From the NCBI GenBank assembly GCA_036788195.1, contig DAIQNX010000030.1, positions 1 through 35,235 of the forward strand: DNA of 35,235 nucleotides, in the 5' to 3' direction. The notes beneath the pieces are model-generated. The model saw only the letters and a list, made by a program, of their open reading frames with translations. It had not been told where the DNA came from and ran no database searches. The stretch's first letter is position 1, and every line of letters starts with the position of its first letter. Source of the DNA: CALFXN01 sp937957815. Lineage in GTDB: Bacteria > Synergistota > Synergistia > Synergistales > Aminobacteriaceae. Positions 13,759-22,390 of this stretch are shown here, piece by piece. The position numbers were made by a program, and so were the translations under genes.

Positions 13759-15429
13759 ATGAGAGTTCGTTGCAGCACGTTCCTGTTCGTTCTGGCGCTT
13801 GTGGCTATCCTGAGCCCGTTGGCTCCGGCCGTCGCGGAGGAATCGATCTCGGCTCCGATCAATCCCGCATTCCTGAAGTACGTGGAAGAAGCGAAGGCGG
13901 GCCGATCCGCCGCAATCCAGGGAGACCATCCGACCGGATACGTCCCATCGCCGCTCGATATGTCGCATCTCGCCAATCAGGCGACGACCGCCCGCAACAA
14001 AGGCGTGCTTCCGACGACCTACGACCTGAGAACACTTGGCCGTGTCACGTCGGTGAAAAATCAGAACCCCTACGGAACCTGCTGGGCCTTCGCGACGCTC
14101 GGATCCGTCGAGTCGTTCCTGATGGGAGACACCGTGTCCGGACGAAGCGCTGAAAACCGCGATTTCTCGGAGATGCATCTGGCATGGTATGCCTACACCG
14201 GGGCTGACGCCTTCACGACCGACACTCCGGCATTCGGAGAAGATCCCATTCTCGATCAGGGCGGCAACCTCTGGAAATCGACGGCACTCCTTTCACGCTG
14301 GACCGGCCCCGTGAACGAAACCGACTGCATCTACTCCGAAAGCGAGCGTCCCGTGGGAAACTGGTCGAACTACACGAACCAGAAGCATCTGACCGACGTT
14401 CACTACCTCCTCTGGAACGCAAGCAAGACCGCTGACACCGATATCAAGAATGCGCTGATGACCTACGGCGGCGTCGCAGTCGCGTATTACTCGAGCAGCA
14501 CGTATTACGACCCGACGAACCATACCTACTACTACAACGGGGCGAATTCGTCGAACCATGAAGTTCTGGTCGTCGGTTGGGACGACAATTTCGACAAGAC
14601 CCTGTTCAGTCCGGACGCTCCCGCGAACGGCGCATGGATCGTCAAGAACAGCTGGGGAACGACGTGGGGCGATAACGGGTACTTCTATCTCTCCTACAGT
14701 GACGCGTCGCTTGCCGACGGCGCAGCGTTCGTTGTGGGGCCGAAGACGAACTACGACAACGTCTACTACTACGATCCTCTCGGATGGATCATGGCACGCG
14801 GATACTCCAACCCGACCGGCTGGTTCGCCAATATTTTCACGGCCGGAAACGGATCTGCGGGAAAATCGACGACTGGTACGGAAACTCTGGCTGCCGTGAG
14901 CTTCTATACGGCAAGCGCCAATTCGACGTACGATATCCGTGTATACACAGGTGTCACCGCGGGCGATCCGGATTCCGGGGCGCTCGCGCTCGGCCCGGTA
15001 TCCGGTACGCTCGTCACTCCCGGATATCACGTGGTTGCGTTGCCGTCGACGGTTCCTCTGACGACAGGACAACGTTTCTCCATCGTCGTGACTCTCACGA
15101 CGCCGGGCTACAATTTCCCGATCCCGTACGAGTGTTATCGGGCGGGATATAGCGAGAAAGCGACCGCCAACCCCGGCGAAAGCTTCATCAGCTCGAACGG
15201 CGCCGTATGGACGGATCTTACGACGGCCGACGCCACCGCCAACGTCTGTCTCAAGGCGTTCACGAAGACCTCGACGACGACACCGACTCCGACCACGACC
15301 ATTACGCCGACCGTCACGCACACGCCGACCGTCACCGGTGGCGGCGGTGGCGGCGGCGGATGCTCTGCCGGAATGTTCGCTCCGTTCGCGCTCCTTCTCT
15401 TCGTTCCGCTCTTCCTGACCCGGAAGTAA
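13759..15429 (+). CDS. Secreted papain-like (C1) cysteine protease with lectin-like domain and Synergist-CTERM tail
   Basis: This 556-residue protein starts with a signal peptide (~1-26, cut after PAVA). The C1 peptidase core (~85-330) has the oxyanion Gln Q102, nucleophile C108 in YGTCWAFATLGS, H267 in SSNHEVLVVGWDD and N297 in IVKNSWGTTWG, so it should be active. A beta-rich domain (~350-510) of the lectin-like type found after bacterial C1 peptidases follows, then a Thr/Pro linker (~512-532), eight glycines, one Cys, a hydrophobic stretch and a basic end, the Synergist-CTERM pattern for surface anchoring. It probably cleaves proteins or peptides outside the cell. The ATG at 13759 follows AAAGGAG. 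A paralogue lies directly downstream with its own terminator-bounded unit. Its third codon positions look less GC-biased than the paralogue's. Confidence 0.93.
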   Translation: MRVRCSTFLFVLALVAILSPLAPAVAEESISAPINPAFLKYVEEAKAGRSAAIQGDHPTGYVPSPLDMSHLANQATTARNKGVLPTTYDLRTLGRVTSVKNQNPYGTCWAFATLGSVESFLMGDTVSGRSAENRDFSEMHLAWYAYTGADAFTTDTPAFGEDPILDQGGNLWKSTALLSRWTGPVNETDCIYSESERPVGNWSNYTNQKHLTDVHYLLWNASKTADTDIKNALMTYGGVAVAYYSSSTYYDPTNHTYYYNGANSSNHEVLVVGWDDNFDKTLFSPDAPANGAWIVKNSWGTTWGDNGYFYLSYSDASLADGAAFVVGPKTNYDNVYYYDPLGWIMARGYSNPTGWFANIFTAGNGSAGKSTTGTETLAAVSFYTASANSTYDIRVYTGVTAGDPDSGALALGPVSGTLVTPGYHVVALPSTVPLTTGQRFSIVVTLTTPGYNFPIPYECYRAGYSEKATANPGESFISSNGAVWTDLTTADATANVCLKAFTKTSTTTPTPTTTITPTVTHTPTVTGGGGGGGGCSAGMFAPFALLLFVPLFLTRK

Positions 15430-15460
15430 CTCGTTTCATTCCGGAACGACTTCTTTTCAC

Positions 15461-15499
15461 AAAGATGCAGCCCCGCCCCTCGGAGGCTGCATCTTTTTT
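15461..15499 (+). terminator. Intrinsic terminator between the two protease genes
   Basis: AAAGATGCAGCC (15461-15472) pairs perfectly with GGCTGCATCTTT (15485-15496) and is followed by T's. The second protease therefore needs its own promoter; a TACAAT at 15542-15547 is the best -10 candidate, without a clear -35. Confidence 0.9.
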
Positions 15500-15590
15500 G
15501 CCGCAACATTTTTCACGCATTTCTCTTTGCTCTTTCTGCTGTACAATATTTTCCGATTATTTCAATCCCTTCTCGAGGAGGCGCACACGA

Positions 15591-17207
15591 ATGCGGCGTT
15601 TTTCATTACTTCCGGTCCTTTTCCTGGCGACACTCCTGTTCACGGCTCCGGCGCTCGCGCTTTCATCCCGATCCGCTCCGCTCGCTCCTGAGTTTCTGAA
15701 GTCACGCGGTCGCGCACGCCCCGAAGGGGTTGCCGGAAAGACAGGCTATCGCCCCGCGCCGCTCGATCTGTCGCACCTCGACGGCGTCCGGCTGTTCGGC
15801 GACGCGGTTTCGCGGACCGCGACCTTCCCGGTTTCGTTCGACCTGCGAACCTTGGGCCGCGTCACGCCCGTCCGCGACCAGCAATCGACGGGAACGTGCT
15901 GGGCCCACGCTCCGCTCGGTTCGATCGAGTCGAACATCCTCACGCAGGGCGGCGGCGCGACGAGCCTGTCGCCGAAACACCTCGCGTGGTTCGTCTACAC
16001 GGCCCCGGCGCACTTCACGGTGTCGCAGCAATACTTCGACGACGATGTGTCGCAACCGTTCCCGCCGAACAGAAACGTCTTCGAGCAGGGCGGCAGCAAC
16101 TGGATGGCCGTCGCCGCGCTCGCCCGCCTGATCGGCCCCGCCGGCGAGGCGGACTGCCCGTACGGATCGTTCCCCTACAGCCCGACCGAACTGTCCGCAG
16201 GCGAGCTTCCGACCGGGAACGAACCCGCCCGGCGCTTCCTGCGGCACGCGCATTTCCTGGCCGGTTCGGCCGAGACGACGGGGCAGCTCTTCGACCTTCC
16301 CGCGTACGCCGCGTTCGTCGACAACGTCAAGACCGCCCTCCAGACCTACGGCGCGCTCGCGCTTTCCTACGGCTCGCTGTCGCGATACATGAACAAAGCG
16401 CACAGCGCCTTCTACCAGCCCGCCGGGCAGGGAAGCGCGTCGAGCAACCACGCGGTCACCCTCGTCGGCTGGGACGACGCCTATCCGAAGGAGAACATGA
16501 TCGTCAGCGGCGACGACGGCGCGGGGTACACGCCGCCCTCCGACGGAGCCTGGATCTTCAAGAACAGCTGGGGGACGGCCGCAGGCGAGTCCGGCTACTA
16601 CCGGATCTCCTACTACAGCCGCGTGCTCAAGCACGGAATCGCCTACGTCACGGACGAAGCGGCCGCAGGAGAAGCGGTCTATGACCGCGACCCGCTCGGA
16701 TGGGTCAACTCGCACGGGTATCCCGGGTCGGACGCGGCGTTCTTCGCGAACGTCTTCACGGCGGGATCGCCGTCCGCCCCCCTCGGGACGTCCCGCGCGG
16801 GCGGAACGACGCGCGAAACGCTGAAGGCCGTGAGCTTCTACGCCGGGGCCGCCGGATCGGAGTACGTGATTCGCGTCTTCCGCGGCGGCGACGAGGGGAA
16901 TCCGGCGAGCGGGACGCTCGTTGCCGGACCGCAGTCGGGAACGCTCGACACGCCGGGATACCACACCGTCGCGCTCGACATGGCGCCGACCCTTTCGGCA
17001 GGCGAGCGCTTCGCGGTCGTCGTNNNNNNNNNNNNNNNNNNNNNNNNNNNNNNNNNNNNNNNNNNNNNNNNNNNNNNNNNNNNNNNNNNNNNNNNNNNNN
17101 NNNNNNNNNNNNNNNNNNNNNNNGGCAGCGGCGGCGGGTGCAGCGCCGCTGGGCTCGCCCCGCTCGCGCTGCTGCTGTTCGTTCCGCTCGTCCTGAAGAA
17201 GCAATAA
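15591..17207 (+). CDS. Second secreted papain-like (C1) protease with Synergist-CTERM tail (interrupted by assembly gap)
   Basis: Paralogue of the upstream protease. It has a signal peptide (~1-24, ALA-LSS), C1 core with Q97, C103 (TGTCWAHAP), H287 (SSNHAVTLVGWDD) and N325 (IFKNSWGTAAG), a lectin-like domain from ~350, and a GGGCSAAG-hydrophobic-basic tail. The ATG at 15591 is preceded by GAGGAGG. One hundred N's (17024-17123) hide the end of the lectin-like domain and the linker. Comparison with the paralogue (about 90 residues between FxxVV and the Cys, versus 39 here) suggests the real gap is near 250 bases, so the 538-residue length is not real. The frame happens to be kept across the N run. 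The residue after CWA is His where the paralogue and most relatives have Phe. Confidence 0.9.
   Translation: MRRFSLLPVLFLATLLFTAPALALSSRSAPLAPEFLKSRGRARPEGVAGKTGYRPAPLDLSHLDGVRLFGDAVSRTATFPVSFDLRTLGRVTPVRDQQSTGTCWAHAPLGSIESNILTQGGGATSLSPKHLAWFVYTAPAHFTVSQQYFDDDVSQPFPPNRNVFEQGGSNWMAVAALARLIGPAGEADCPYGSFPYSPTELSAGELPTGNEPARRFLRHAHFLAGSAETTGQLFDLPAYAAFVDNVKTALQTYGALALSYGSLSRYMNKAHSAFYQPAGQGSASSNHAVTLVGWDDAYPKENMIVSGDDGAGYTPPSDGAWIFKNSWGTAAGESGYYRISYYSRVLKHGIAYVTDEAAAGEAVYDRDPLGWVNSHGYPGSDAAFFANVFTAGSPSAPLGTSRAGGTTRETLKAVSFYAGAAGSEYVIRVFRGGDEGNPASGTLVAGPQSGTLDTPGYHTVALDMAPTLSAGERFAVVXXXXXXXXXXXXXXXXXXXXXXXXXXXXXXXXXXGSGGGCSAAGLAPLALLLFVPLVLKKQ
17024..17123. other. Assembly gap of 100 N
   Basis: Exactly 100 N's, the usual placeholder for a gap of unknown length. 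It falls where the paralogue has a low-complexity Thr/Pro and Gly-rich linker, a likely cause of the break. Confidence 0.98.
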
Positions 17208-17228
17208 CCGCTCCGCACGCAACACGGC

Positions 17229-17252
17229 GCCCCATCGGTTTCCCGATGGGGC
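17229..17252 (+). terminator. Hairpin after the second protease gene
   Basis: GCCCCATCGG pairs perfectly with CCGATGGGGC around TTTC, 22 bases after the stop. There is no T run, so termination may be weak or factor-dependent. Confidence 0.55.
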
Positions 17253-17298
17253 ACTTGTCCCCTCGGTGATCCGTTCTCTCGAAAACCATGCAACGGAT

Positions 17299-17325
17299 CC
17301 GCATCTTTCGTACGAAAAAATGCGG
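17299..17325 (+). promoter_or_regulatory. Nested inverted repeat upstream of hflK
   Basis: CCGCAT (17299-17304) pairs with ATGCGG (17320-17325) around the perfect palindrome TTTCGTACGAAA (17306-17317). It lies about 100 bases before hflK. It could be an operator or a transcript-end structure. No convincing -35/-10 pair was found in 17253-17422. Confidence 0.35.
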
Positions 17326-17422
17326 CGATTTTCCTCCCGCGGCGGTTCCGGATACGGTACACTTGACGCAATGGGGCCGCTCTCGTTCGCCTGCGTCCGG
17401 CCCCCTGAAAGGAGATGGTACC

Positions 17423-18547
17423 GTGTTCGCCGTTTTCTTCCTCTCCCTCTGCGCGCTGGTCGTCTACATCGCGATCGCGCTGATCCGCCATCGCATGAGG
17501 CAGAGAGGCGCCCCGAAGGAGGACGACGATTCCGGATTCGTCTTCCTGTCGAAAGTCCGCGGGCGTCTTTCCGGGTTCCCGTTCGTCAGGATCGTCCTGA
17601 TCTTCGCCGCGGTTCTCCTGTGCGTCATGACGGTCACGCGGATCTTCTACACGGTTCCGGAGGGCTCCGAGACCATCGTCGTACGGCTCGGAATCCCCGT
17701 CGGAATCAAGGGCCCCGGATTCCACGCGAAGATTCCGTTCCTCGATTCGACCTATTCGCTCAGGACCGGGCGCGTCCTGCGCCAGGAGTTCGGATTCCGG
17801 ACCGTCAGGGCGGGACCTCCGGCGCAGTACGAGGACGTCCCGATCGAACAGGCCATGCTCACGCGGGACAACAAGATCGTCCGCGTCGAATGGGCGCTTC
17901 AGTTCCGGATCGCCGATCCGCTCAGCTACTTCCTGAACCTGATGCGGAACTCCGACGCCACTGACATCGTCCGCAACTGGTCCGAATCCTCGATGCGCGA
18001 GGTCGTCGCGTCGCGCGAACTCGACAAGGTGCTGACCGTCGAGCGCGAGGCGATCCAGAAGGAGGCTCGGAAGACGATCCAGGCCCGGCTCGACGCGATC
18101 CATTCCGGCCTCGTCGTCACGGCCGTGACGCTTCAGGACGTACTGCCGCCGCAGGCCGTCATCGACGCGCTCAACGACGTCACGACCGCGAAGTCCGAGA
18201 AGGACCGCGACATTCTCCGGGCGGAAGAGTATTACAACGACGTCGTCCCGAAGGCAGAGGGCGAGGCGTCGCGGATTCTCAACGACGCGGAGGCCTACCG
18301 CGACCGCCGCGTCGCAGCGGCGAAGGGCGAGACGTCCCGGCTCGCGAGCCTGAAGGAAGCCTATCTCGCCAACCCCGAACTCGTCCGACTGAACTTCTAC
18401 ATGGAAAATCTGCGAGATGGATGGTCGAAGGCACGCGTCGTCTTCGTCGAGGACAATGTCGTGAACTTTCTGTCGCTCGGAGGAGAAGACACCCCCTTTT
18501 CCGAGGCCGTCAGACGGCAGTCCGGACAGCAGCAAAAGGGCCAGTAA
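17423..18547 (+). CDS. hflK: HflK-like SPFH/band 7 membrane protein
   Basis: This 374-residue protein has two N-terminal hydrophobic segments (~2-21 and ~55-73), then an SPFH/band 7 domain (~75-255: YTVPEGSETIVVRLG, GPGFHAKIPFLD, VEWALQFRIADP) and a charged helical region rich in Ala-Glu-Arg (~270-330). HflK pairs with HflC into a large membrane cage that encloses and modulates the FtsH protease. The start chosen is GTG at 17423 behind AAAGGAGATGG; an upstream in-frame start at 17288 would add residues with no family match. The extra first membrane segment, compared with the single anchor of classical HflK, is notable. hflC follows 21 bases later; no ftsH is in the window. Confidence 0.87.
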   Translation: MFAVFFLSLCALVVYIAIALIRHRMRQRGAPKEDDDSGFVFLSKVRGRLSGFPFVRIVLIFAAVLLCVMTVTRIFYTVPEGSETIVVRLGIPVGIKGPGFHAKIPFLDSTYSLRTGRVLRQEFGFRTVRAGPPAQYEDVPIEQAMLTRDNKIVRVEWALQFRIADPLSYFLNLMRNSDATDIVRNWSESSMREVVASRELDKVLTVEREAIQKEARKTIQARLDAIHSGLVVTAVTLQDVLPPQAVIDALNDVTTAKSEKDRDILRAEEYYNDVVPKAEGEASRILNDAEAYRDRRVAAAKGETSRLASLKEAYLANPELVRLNFYMENLRDGWSKARVVFVEDNVVNFLSLGGEDTPFSEAVRRQSGQQQKGQ

Positions 18548-18568
18548 GGCGGACGGGAGGATACGGAC

Positions 18569-19435
18569 ATGACACGAACCAGACTTCTGTTTCTTTCTCT
18601 TTTCGCGCTCCTTCTCGCGCTCGTCGGCGCGCAGGGCTTCTGCGTCGTCGGGCCGGACCAGCAGGGGCTCCTGCTGCGATGGGGAGAGGTCGTCACGACG
18701 TTCGGCCCCGGACTCCACATGAAGATCCCGTTCTCCGACTCGCTCGTGACGTACCCGACCTACGTGCTCCAGTACGATTCGGACCCGGTCGATACGGTGA
18801 CGAGCGACAAGAAGAATCTCGTTCTCGATTCGGTCGCGCTCTTCCGGATCACGATCCCCAAGGTCTACTACAGCCGCTTCCGGACGATGGACGCGACGCA
18901 GCGAGGGCTTTCGGACGTCGTCGACGGAACCGTGAAGCTCGTCGCGAGCAGCCAGACGATGGAGGAACTTCTCGCGACGAAACGCGAGGAAGTCTTGCGC
19001 CGGATTCTCGCCATCGCCCGCGAGCAGACGAAGGACTACGGCCTGTCGATCGAGGATGTCGCCTTCAAGCGCGTTTCGCTGCCCAAACAGAACGAGCAGT
19101 CGGTCTACGAGTCGATGAGCACCGAGCGCAAGCGCATCGCGACGCAGCTGCGCTCCGAGGGCAAGGCGATGCGCGAGGAAATCATGTCGAAGGCCGACCG
19201 CGAGCGCACGCGCAGAATCGCCGATGCCATGCGCCGAAGCGAGGAGATCCGCGGCCTCGGCGACAGAGAGGCCCAGCGGGTGCTTTCGGAAGCCACGATC
19301 GGCGCGGGCGGAGAACTCTACTCGTTCCTGAAGTCCATGGAAATCTGGAAGAACGTCCTGCCTCAGGCGACGTTCGTGATCCGGCCGGGAGGCATCTTCC
19401 GGGATCTTCTCCGCTTCGATCCGGCGAAACATTGA
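18569..19435 (+). CDS. hflC: HflC-like SPFH/band 7 membrane protein
   Basis: This 288-residue protein begins with a signal-anchor helix (~5-25) and then a band 7 domain (~25-190) with VVGPDQQGLLLRWGEVVTTFGPGLHMKIPFSDS, the usual HflC opening. A long charged helix follows (~170-250), with RIATQLRSEGKAMREEIMSKADRERTRRIADA, the segment that packs in the HflKC cage, and a short C-terminal region. The size fits HflC (about 290-330 residues). It is translated just after hflK from a GGGAGGA site and should be its partner in regulating membrane protein turnover. Function in this lineage is inferred from family. Confidence 0.88.
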   Translation: MTRTRLLFLSLFALLLALVGAQGFCVVGPDQQGLLLRWGEVVTTFGPGLHMKIPFSDSLVTYPTYVLQYDSDPVDTVTSDKKNLVLDSVALFRITIPKVYYSRFRTMDATQRGLSDVVDGTVKLVASSQTMEELLATKREEVLRRILAIAREQTKDYGLSIEDVAFKRVSLPKQNEQSVYESMSTERKRIATQLRSEGKAMREEIMSKADRERTRRIADAMRRSEEIRGLGDREAQRVLSEATIGAGGELYSFLKSMEIWKNVLPQATFVIRPGGIFRDLLRFDPAKH

Positions 19436-19551
19436 TCGCCCGGAACACCGGCGAGGCGCATTGGACCGCCTCCCATGAGGCCGCCGTTTCCGGAAAAACC
19501 CTCCTGATCGCATACCCCGGGACGGCCCCCCGTTGAGAAAAACGGCGCCAC

Positions 19552-19581
19552 TTGGACGAATCGTTTTTCATGTCGTATAAT
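19552..19581 (+). promoter_or_regulatory. Predicted sigma70 promoter of the peptide ABC importer operon
   Basis: TTGGAC (19552-19557) and a perfect TATAAT (19576-19581) lie 18 bases apart, 65 bases before the first permease gene. The 211-base stretch 19436-19646 otherwise holds only a weak CCGTT/AACGG hairpin near 19530-19545. Confidence 0.65.
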
Positions 19582-19646
19582 GAACGGGTATTCACGCATC
19601 CATATGTGTATCCATTTTTCGCAGATTCAGGAAAGGGAGCGATGCC

Positions 19647-20567
19647 ATGGGTCGATTCATCCTCCGGCGACTCGCGATGCTGATTCCCGTTCTCGTCGGA
19701 GTCTCTCTCGTCGCCTTCCTCATCCTCCACCTCGCCCCGGGAGATCCCGCCCGTCTCATGGCCGGAATCGACGCCTCGCAGGAAGACGTCGAGATGCTCC
19801 GCCACAAGTTCGGCCTCGACCGTCCCCTTCCCGCCCAATACGCGATGTTCGTCAGGGGGCTCTTCACGGGAGAGCTCATGTCGCTCCGGTACGAAAGCCC
19901 CGCGATGGAGGTCATCCTCCCCAGGCTCAAGAACACGCTGGTCCTCGCGTGCGCGAGCATCGTCGTCGCGGTCGTCCTCGGCGTCTCGGCGGGCGTGCTC
20001 TCCGCGACGCACCGGCGGTCGTGGGTCGACTACGCGGCCACGGTCCTCTCGCTCTTCGGCATCTCGATGCCGGTCTTCTGGTGGGGCCTGCTCCTGATGC
20101 TTCTCTTCTCCGTCAAGCTCATGTGGCTTCCGTCGGGCGGCATGGGGACGATCCGCCACATCATCCTCCCCGCGCTCGTCCTCGGAACGGCGTCGACCGG
20201 GATCATCGCACGGATGACGCGGTCGAGCATGCTCGACGTCCTGCGGCAGGACTACATCACGACGGCGACGGCCAAGGGCCTGACCAGGCAACTCGTCGTC
20301 AACCGCCACGCGCTCCGCAACGCCCTGATCCCGACCGTCACGGTCGTCGGCCTCCAGTTCGGACAGCTCCTCGCGGGCGCGGTACTGACGGAGACGGTCT
20401 TCACGTGGCCGGGGATCGGACGGCTTCTCGTCTCGTCGATCCTCGCGCGCGACCTCCCCGTCGTCCAGGCGACGCTCGTGATCGTCGCGCTCTTTTTCGT
20501 GTTCGTGAACCTGGCCGTGGACATCCTCTACGCCATCCTCGACCCGAGGATCCGCTATCATGGCTAG
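19647..20567 (+). CDS. DppB/OppB-type ABC permease
   Basis: This 306-residue protein has six membrane helices and the binding-protein-dependent permease signature. The N-terminus (MGRFILRRLAMLIPVLVGVSLVAF-like, followed by HLAPGDPA) is typical of the B-type permease of peptide/nickel importers. The EAA loop region is read as TATAKGLTRQLVVNRHALRNALIP (~207-230), which contacts the ATPase subunits. It forms half of the membrane channel. It is the first gene of a five-gene operon behind a good promoter and an AAGGGAG ribosome site, and its last eight bases overlap the next gene. Confidence 0.95.
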   Translation: MGRFILRRLAMLIPVLVGVSLVAFLILHLAPGDPARLMAGIDASQEDVEMLRHKFGLDRPLPAQYAMFVRGLFTGELMSLRYESPAMEVILPRLKNTLVLACASIVVAVVLGVSAGVLSATHRRSWVDYAATVLSLFGISMPVFWWGLLLMLLFSVKLMWLPSGGMGTIRHIILPALVLGTASTGIIARMTRSSMLDVLRQDYITTATAKGLTRQLVVNRHALRNALIPTVTVVGLQFGQLLAGAVLTETVFTWPGIGRLLVSSILARDLPVVQATLVIVALFFVFVNLAVDILYAILDPRIRYHG

Positions 20568-21408
20568 CCGGTCGCAGGGTTCGCTCGTCGTCCGCCGCAT
20601 CCTCCGCAACCCGGTCGCGGTCGTCGGCCTCGTCATCGTCCTCTCCTACCTCTTCGTCGCCGCGTTCGCGCCCAGGATCGCCCCGTTCGATCCGAACGAA
20701 CAGGATCTCTCGAAGAGCTTCGCGCCGATGTCCGCGGAGCACCCTTTCGGCTGCGACGAGTTCGGCCGCGATCTCCTTTCCCGGATCATCTTCGGGGCCA
20801 GGACGTCGCTGATCATCCAGATCTTCTCCGTCTGCATCGCCCTCGTCGTCGGCGTCTTCCTCGGCGCGCTCGGCGGATACTTCGGCGGATGGCTCGACGA
20901 GGGCATCATGCGCATGATGGACATCCTCCTCGCCTTCCCCGGAATTCTCCTCGCGCTCGCGATCGTCGCGATGCTCGGGCCCGACCTGCGGAACCTCATC
21001 ATCGCGATCGGGATCTACTCGATCCCGCAGTTCGCGCGGATCACGCGCGGCTCGGTGATCTCCGTCAAACAGAACGACTACGTCACGGCCGCCCGGGCCG
21101 TCGGGGAGACGCAGGCGTCGATCATCCTGCGCTACGTCCTCCCGAACGCGATCTCCCCGATCATCATCCAGACGACTCTCCGGATGGCGACGGTCCTTCT
21201 CACGGCCGCGGGGCTCGGATTCCTCGGACTCGGCGTGCAGCCCCCCGAGCCCGAATGGGGAACGATGCTCAGCAACGCGCGGATGTACCTCAGGAGCGCT
21301 CCGATGGTCGCGGTCATCCCCGGCCTGTCGATCATGCTCGTGGTCCTCGGGTTCAACTTTTTCGGCGACGGGTTGCAGGACGCGCTGAACCCGCGCCTCA
21401 AGGAGTAG
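20560..21408 (+). CDS. DppC/OppC-type ABC permease
   Basis: This 282-residue protein has six membrane helices. The N-terminal RNPVAVVGLVIV and the FDPNEQDLSKSFAPMSAEHPFGCDEFGRDLLSRII block are typical of C-type peptide permeases, and the EAA loop is YVTAARAVGETQASIILRYVLPNAI (~168-192). It pairs with the upstream permease. Its ATG overlaps the upstream stop in ATGGCTAG, so the two are translationally coupled. The next gene begins 4 bases after its stop. Confidence 0.95.
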   Translation: MASRSQGSLVVRRILRNPVAVVGLVIVLSYLFVAAFAPRIAPFDPNEQDLSKSFAPMSAEHPFGCDEFGRDLLSRIIFGARTSLIIQIFSVCIALVVGVFLGALGGYFGGWLDEGIMRMMDILLAFPGILLALAIVAMLGPDLRNLIIAIGIYSIPQFARITRGSVISVKQNDYVTAARAVGETQASIILRYVLPNAISPIIIQTTLRMATVLLTAAGLGFLGLGVQPPEPEWGTMLSNARMYLRSAPMVAVIPGLSIMLVVLGFNFFGDGLQDALNPRLKE

Positions 21409-21412
21409 GATC

Positions 21413-22390
21413 ATGAAAACGCCGCTGCTGTCCGTCCGCGGACTGACCGCGCACTTCCATACCGAGGCGGGAATCGTGAAGGCGCTCGAGGACATCAGCT
21501 TCTCGATCGCCGCGGGCGAGGTCCTCGGGCTCGTCGGCGAAACCGGATGCGGAAAGTCCGTCACCGCGTCGTGCATCATGCGCCTCATCCCGATGCCCCC
21601 CGGACGTATCGTGTCCGGAGAGATTCTCTTCGACGGTCGGAATATCCTCGCTCTGCCCGACGACGAGATGCGCCGGATGCGGGGACACGACATGGCGATG
21701 ATCTTCCAGGACCCGATGAGCAGCCTCAATCCCGTTTTCACGACCGGATACCAGGTCGGCGAGGCGATCGTCACGCACGAGCCGCAGATTTCCCGCAAAA
21801 CGCTCCTCGGCCGCGTTCTCGACCTCTTCCGGAAGGTGAACATCGCCGATCCCGAGACGTCCGTGAACCGATACCCCCACATGATGTCCGGCGGCATGAA
21901 GCAACGCGTGATGATCGCGATGGCGCTCTCGTGCGGTCCGAAGCTCCTGATCGCAGACGAGCCGACGACCGCGCTCGACGTCTCGATCCAGGCGCAGATC
22001 CTCACGCTGATCAGGCGCCTCCGGCGCGAGGAGGGCAGCAGCGTCCTTCTGATCTCGCACGATCTCGGCGTGATCGCGTCGATGGCCGATCGCGTCGCCG
22101 TGATGTACGCCGGGAGCATCGCCGAGATCTCGCGCGTGAAGGATCTGTTCGACGCCCCGCAGCACCCCTATACGAAAGGGCTTCTCGGGGCGATCCCCCG
22201 GCTCGACCGCGACCAGGGGCGCCTCGCGGTGATCGCCGGGACGCTCCCGAATCTCATGGACCTCCCGAGGGGATGCAAGTTCCGCGAACGCTGCGCGGAA
22301 GCCCTCCCCGTCTGCGCGGAAGAGCGTCCCGCCCTGACGGAAATCCGACATGGACACGAGGTGGCCTGCCATGCCCGTACTCGACGCTGA
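21413..22390 (+). CDS. DppD/OppD-type ABC ATPase
   Basis: This 325-residue nucleotide-binding subunit has Walker A GETGCGKS (42-49), Q-loop FQDPMSSLNPVF, signature MSGGMKQR, Walker B LLIADEP and switch histidine in LLISHDLG. The C-terminal oligopeptide-transporter tail carries a cysteine set (GCKFRERC, VCAEERP, ACHA), which in relatives can bind an Fe-S cluster. Partner of the second ATPase, powering import of di- or oligopeptides or nickel complexes. The signature reads MSGGMKQR, with Met in place of the usual Gln after SGG, seen in many members of this D-type group. Confidence 0.95.
   Translation: MKTPLLSVRGLTAHFHTEAGIVKALEDISFSIAAGEVLGLVGETGCGKSVTASCIMRLIPMPPGRIVSGEILFDGRNILALPDDEMRRMRGHDMAMIFQDPMSSLNPVFTTGYQVGEAIVTHEPQISRKTLLGRVLDLFRKVNIADPETSVNRYPHMMSGGMKQRVMIAMALSCGPKLLIADEPTTALDVSIQAQILTLIRRLRREEGSSVLLISHDLGVIASMADRVAVMYAGSIAEISRVKDLFDAPQHPYTKGLLGAIPRLDRDQGRLAVIAGTLPNLMDLPRGCKFRERCAEALPVCAEERPALTEIRHGHEVACHARTRR

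Noticed and set aside
15591..17207. Second protease as a pseudogene
   Set aside because: The only interruption is the N run. Catalytic residues, signal peptide and sorting tail are intact.
19530..19545. CCGTT/AACGG hairpin as hflC terminator
   Set aside because: Only 5 bp, no T run, and about 95 bases after the gene; too weak to call.
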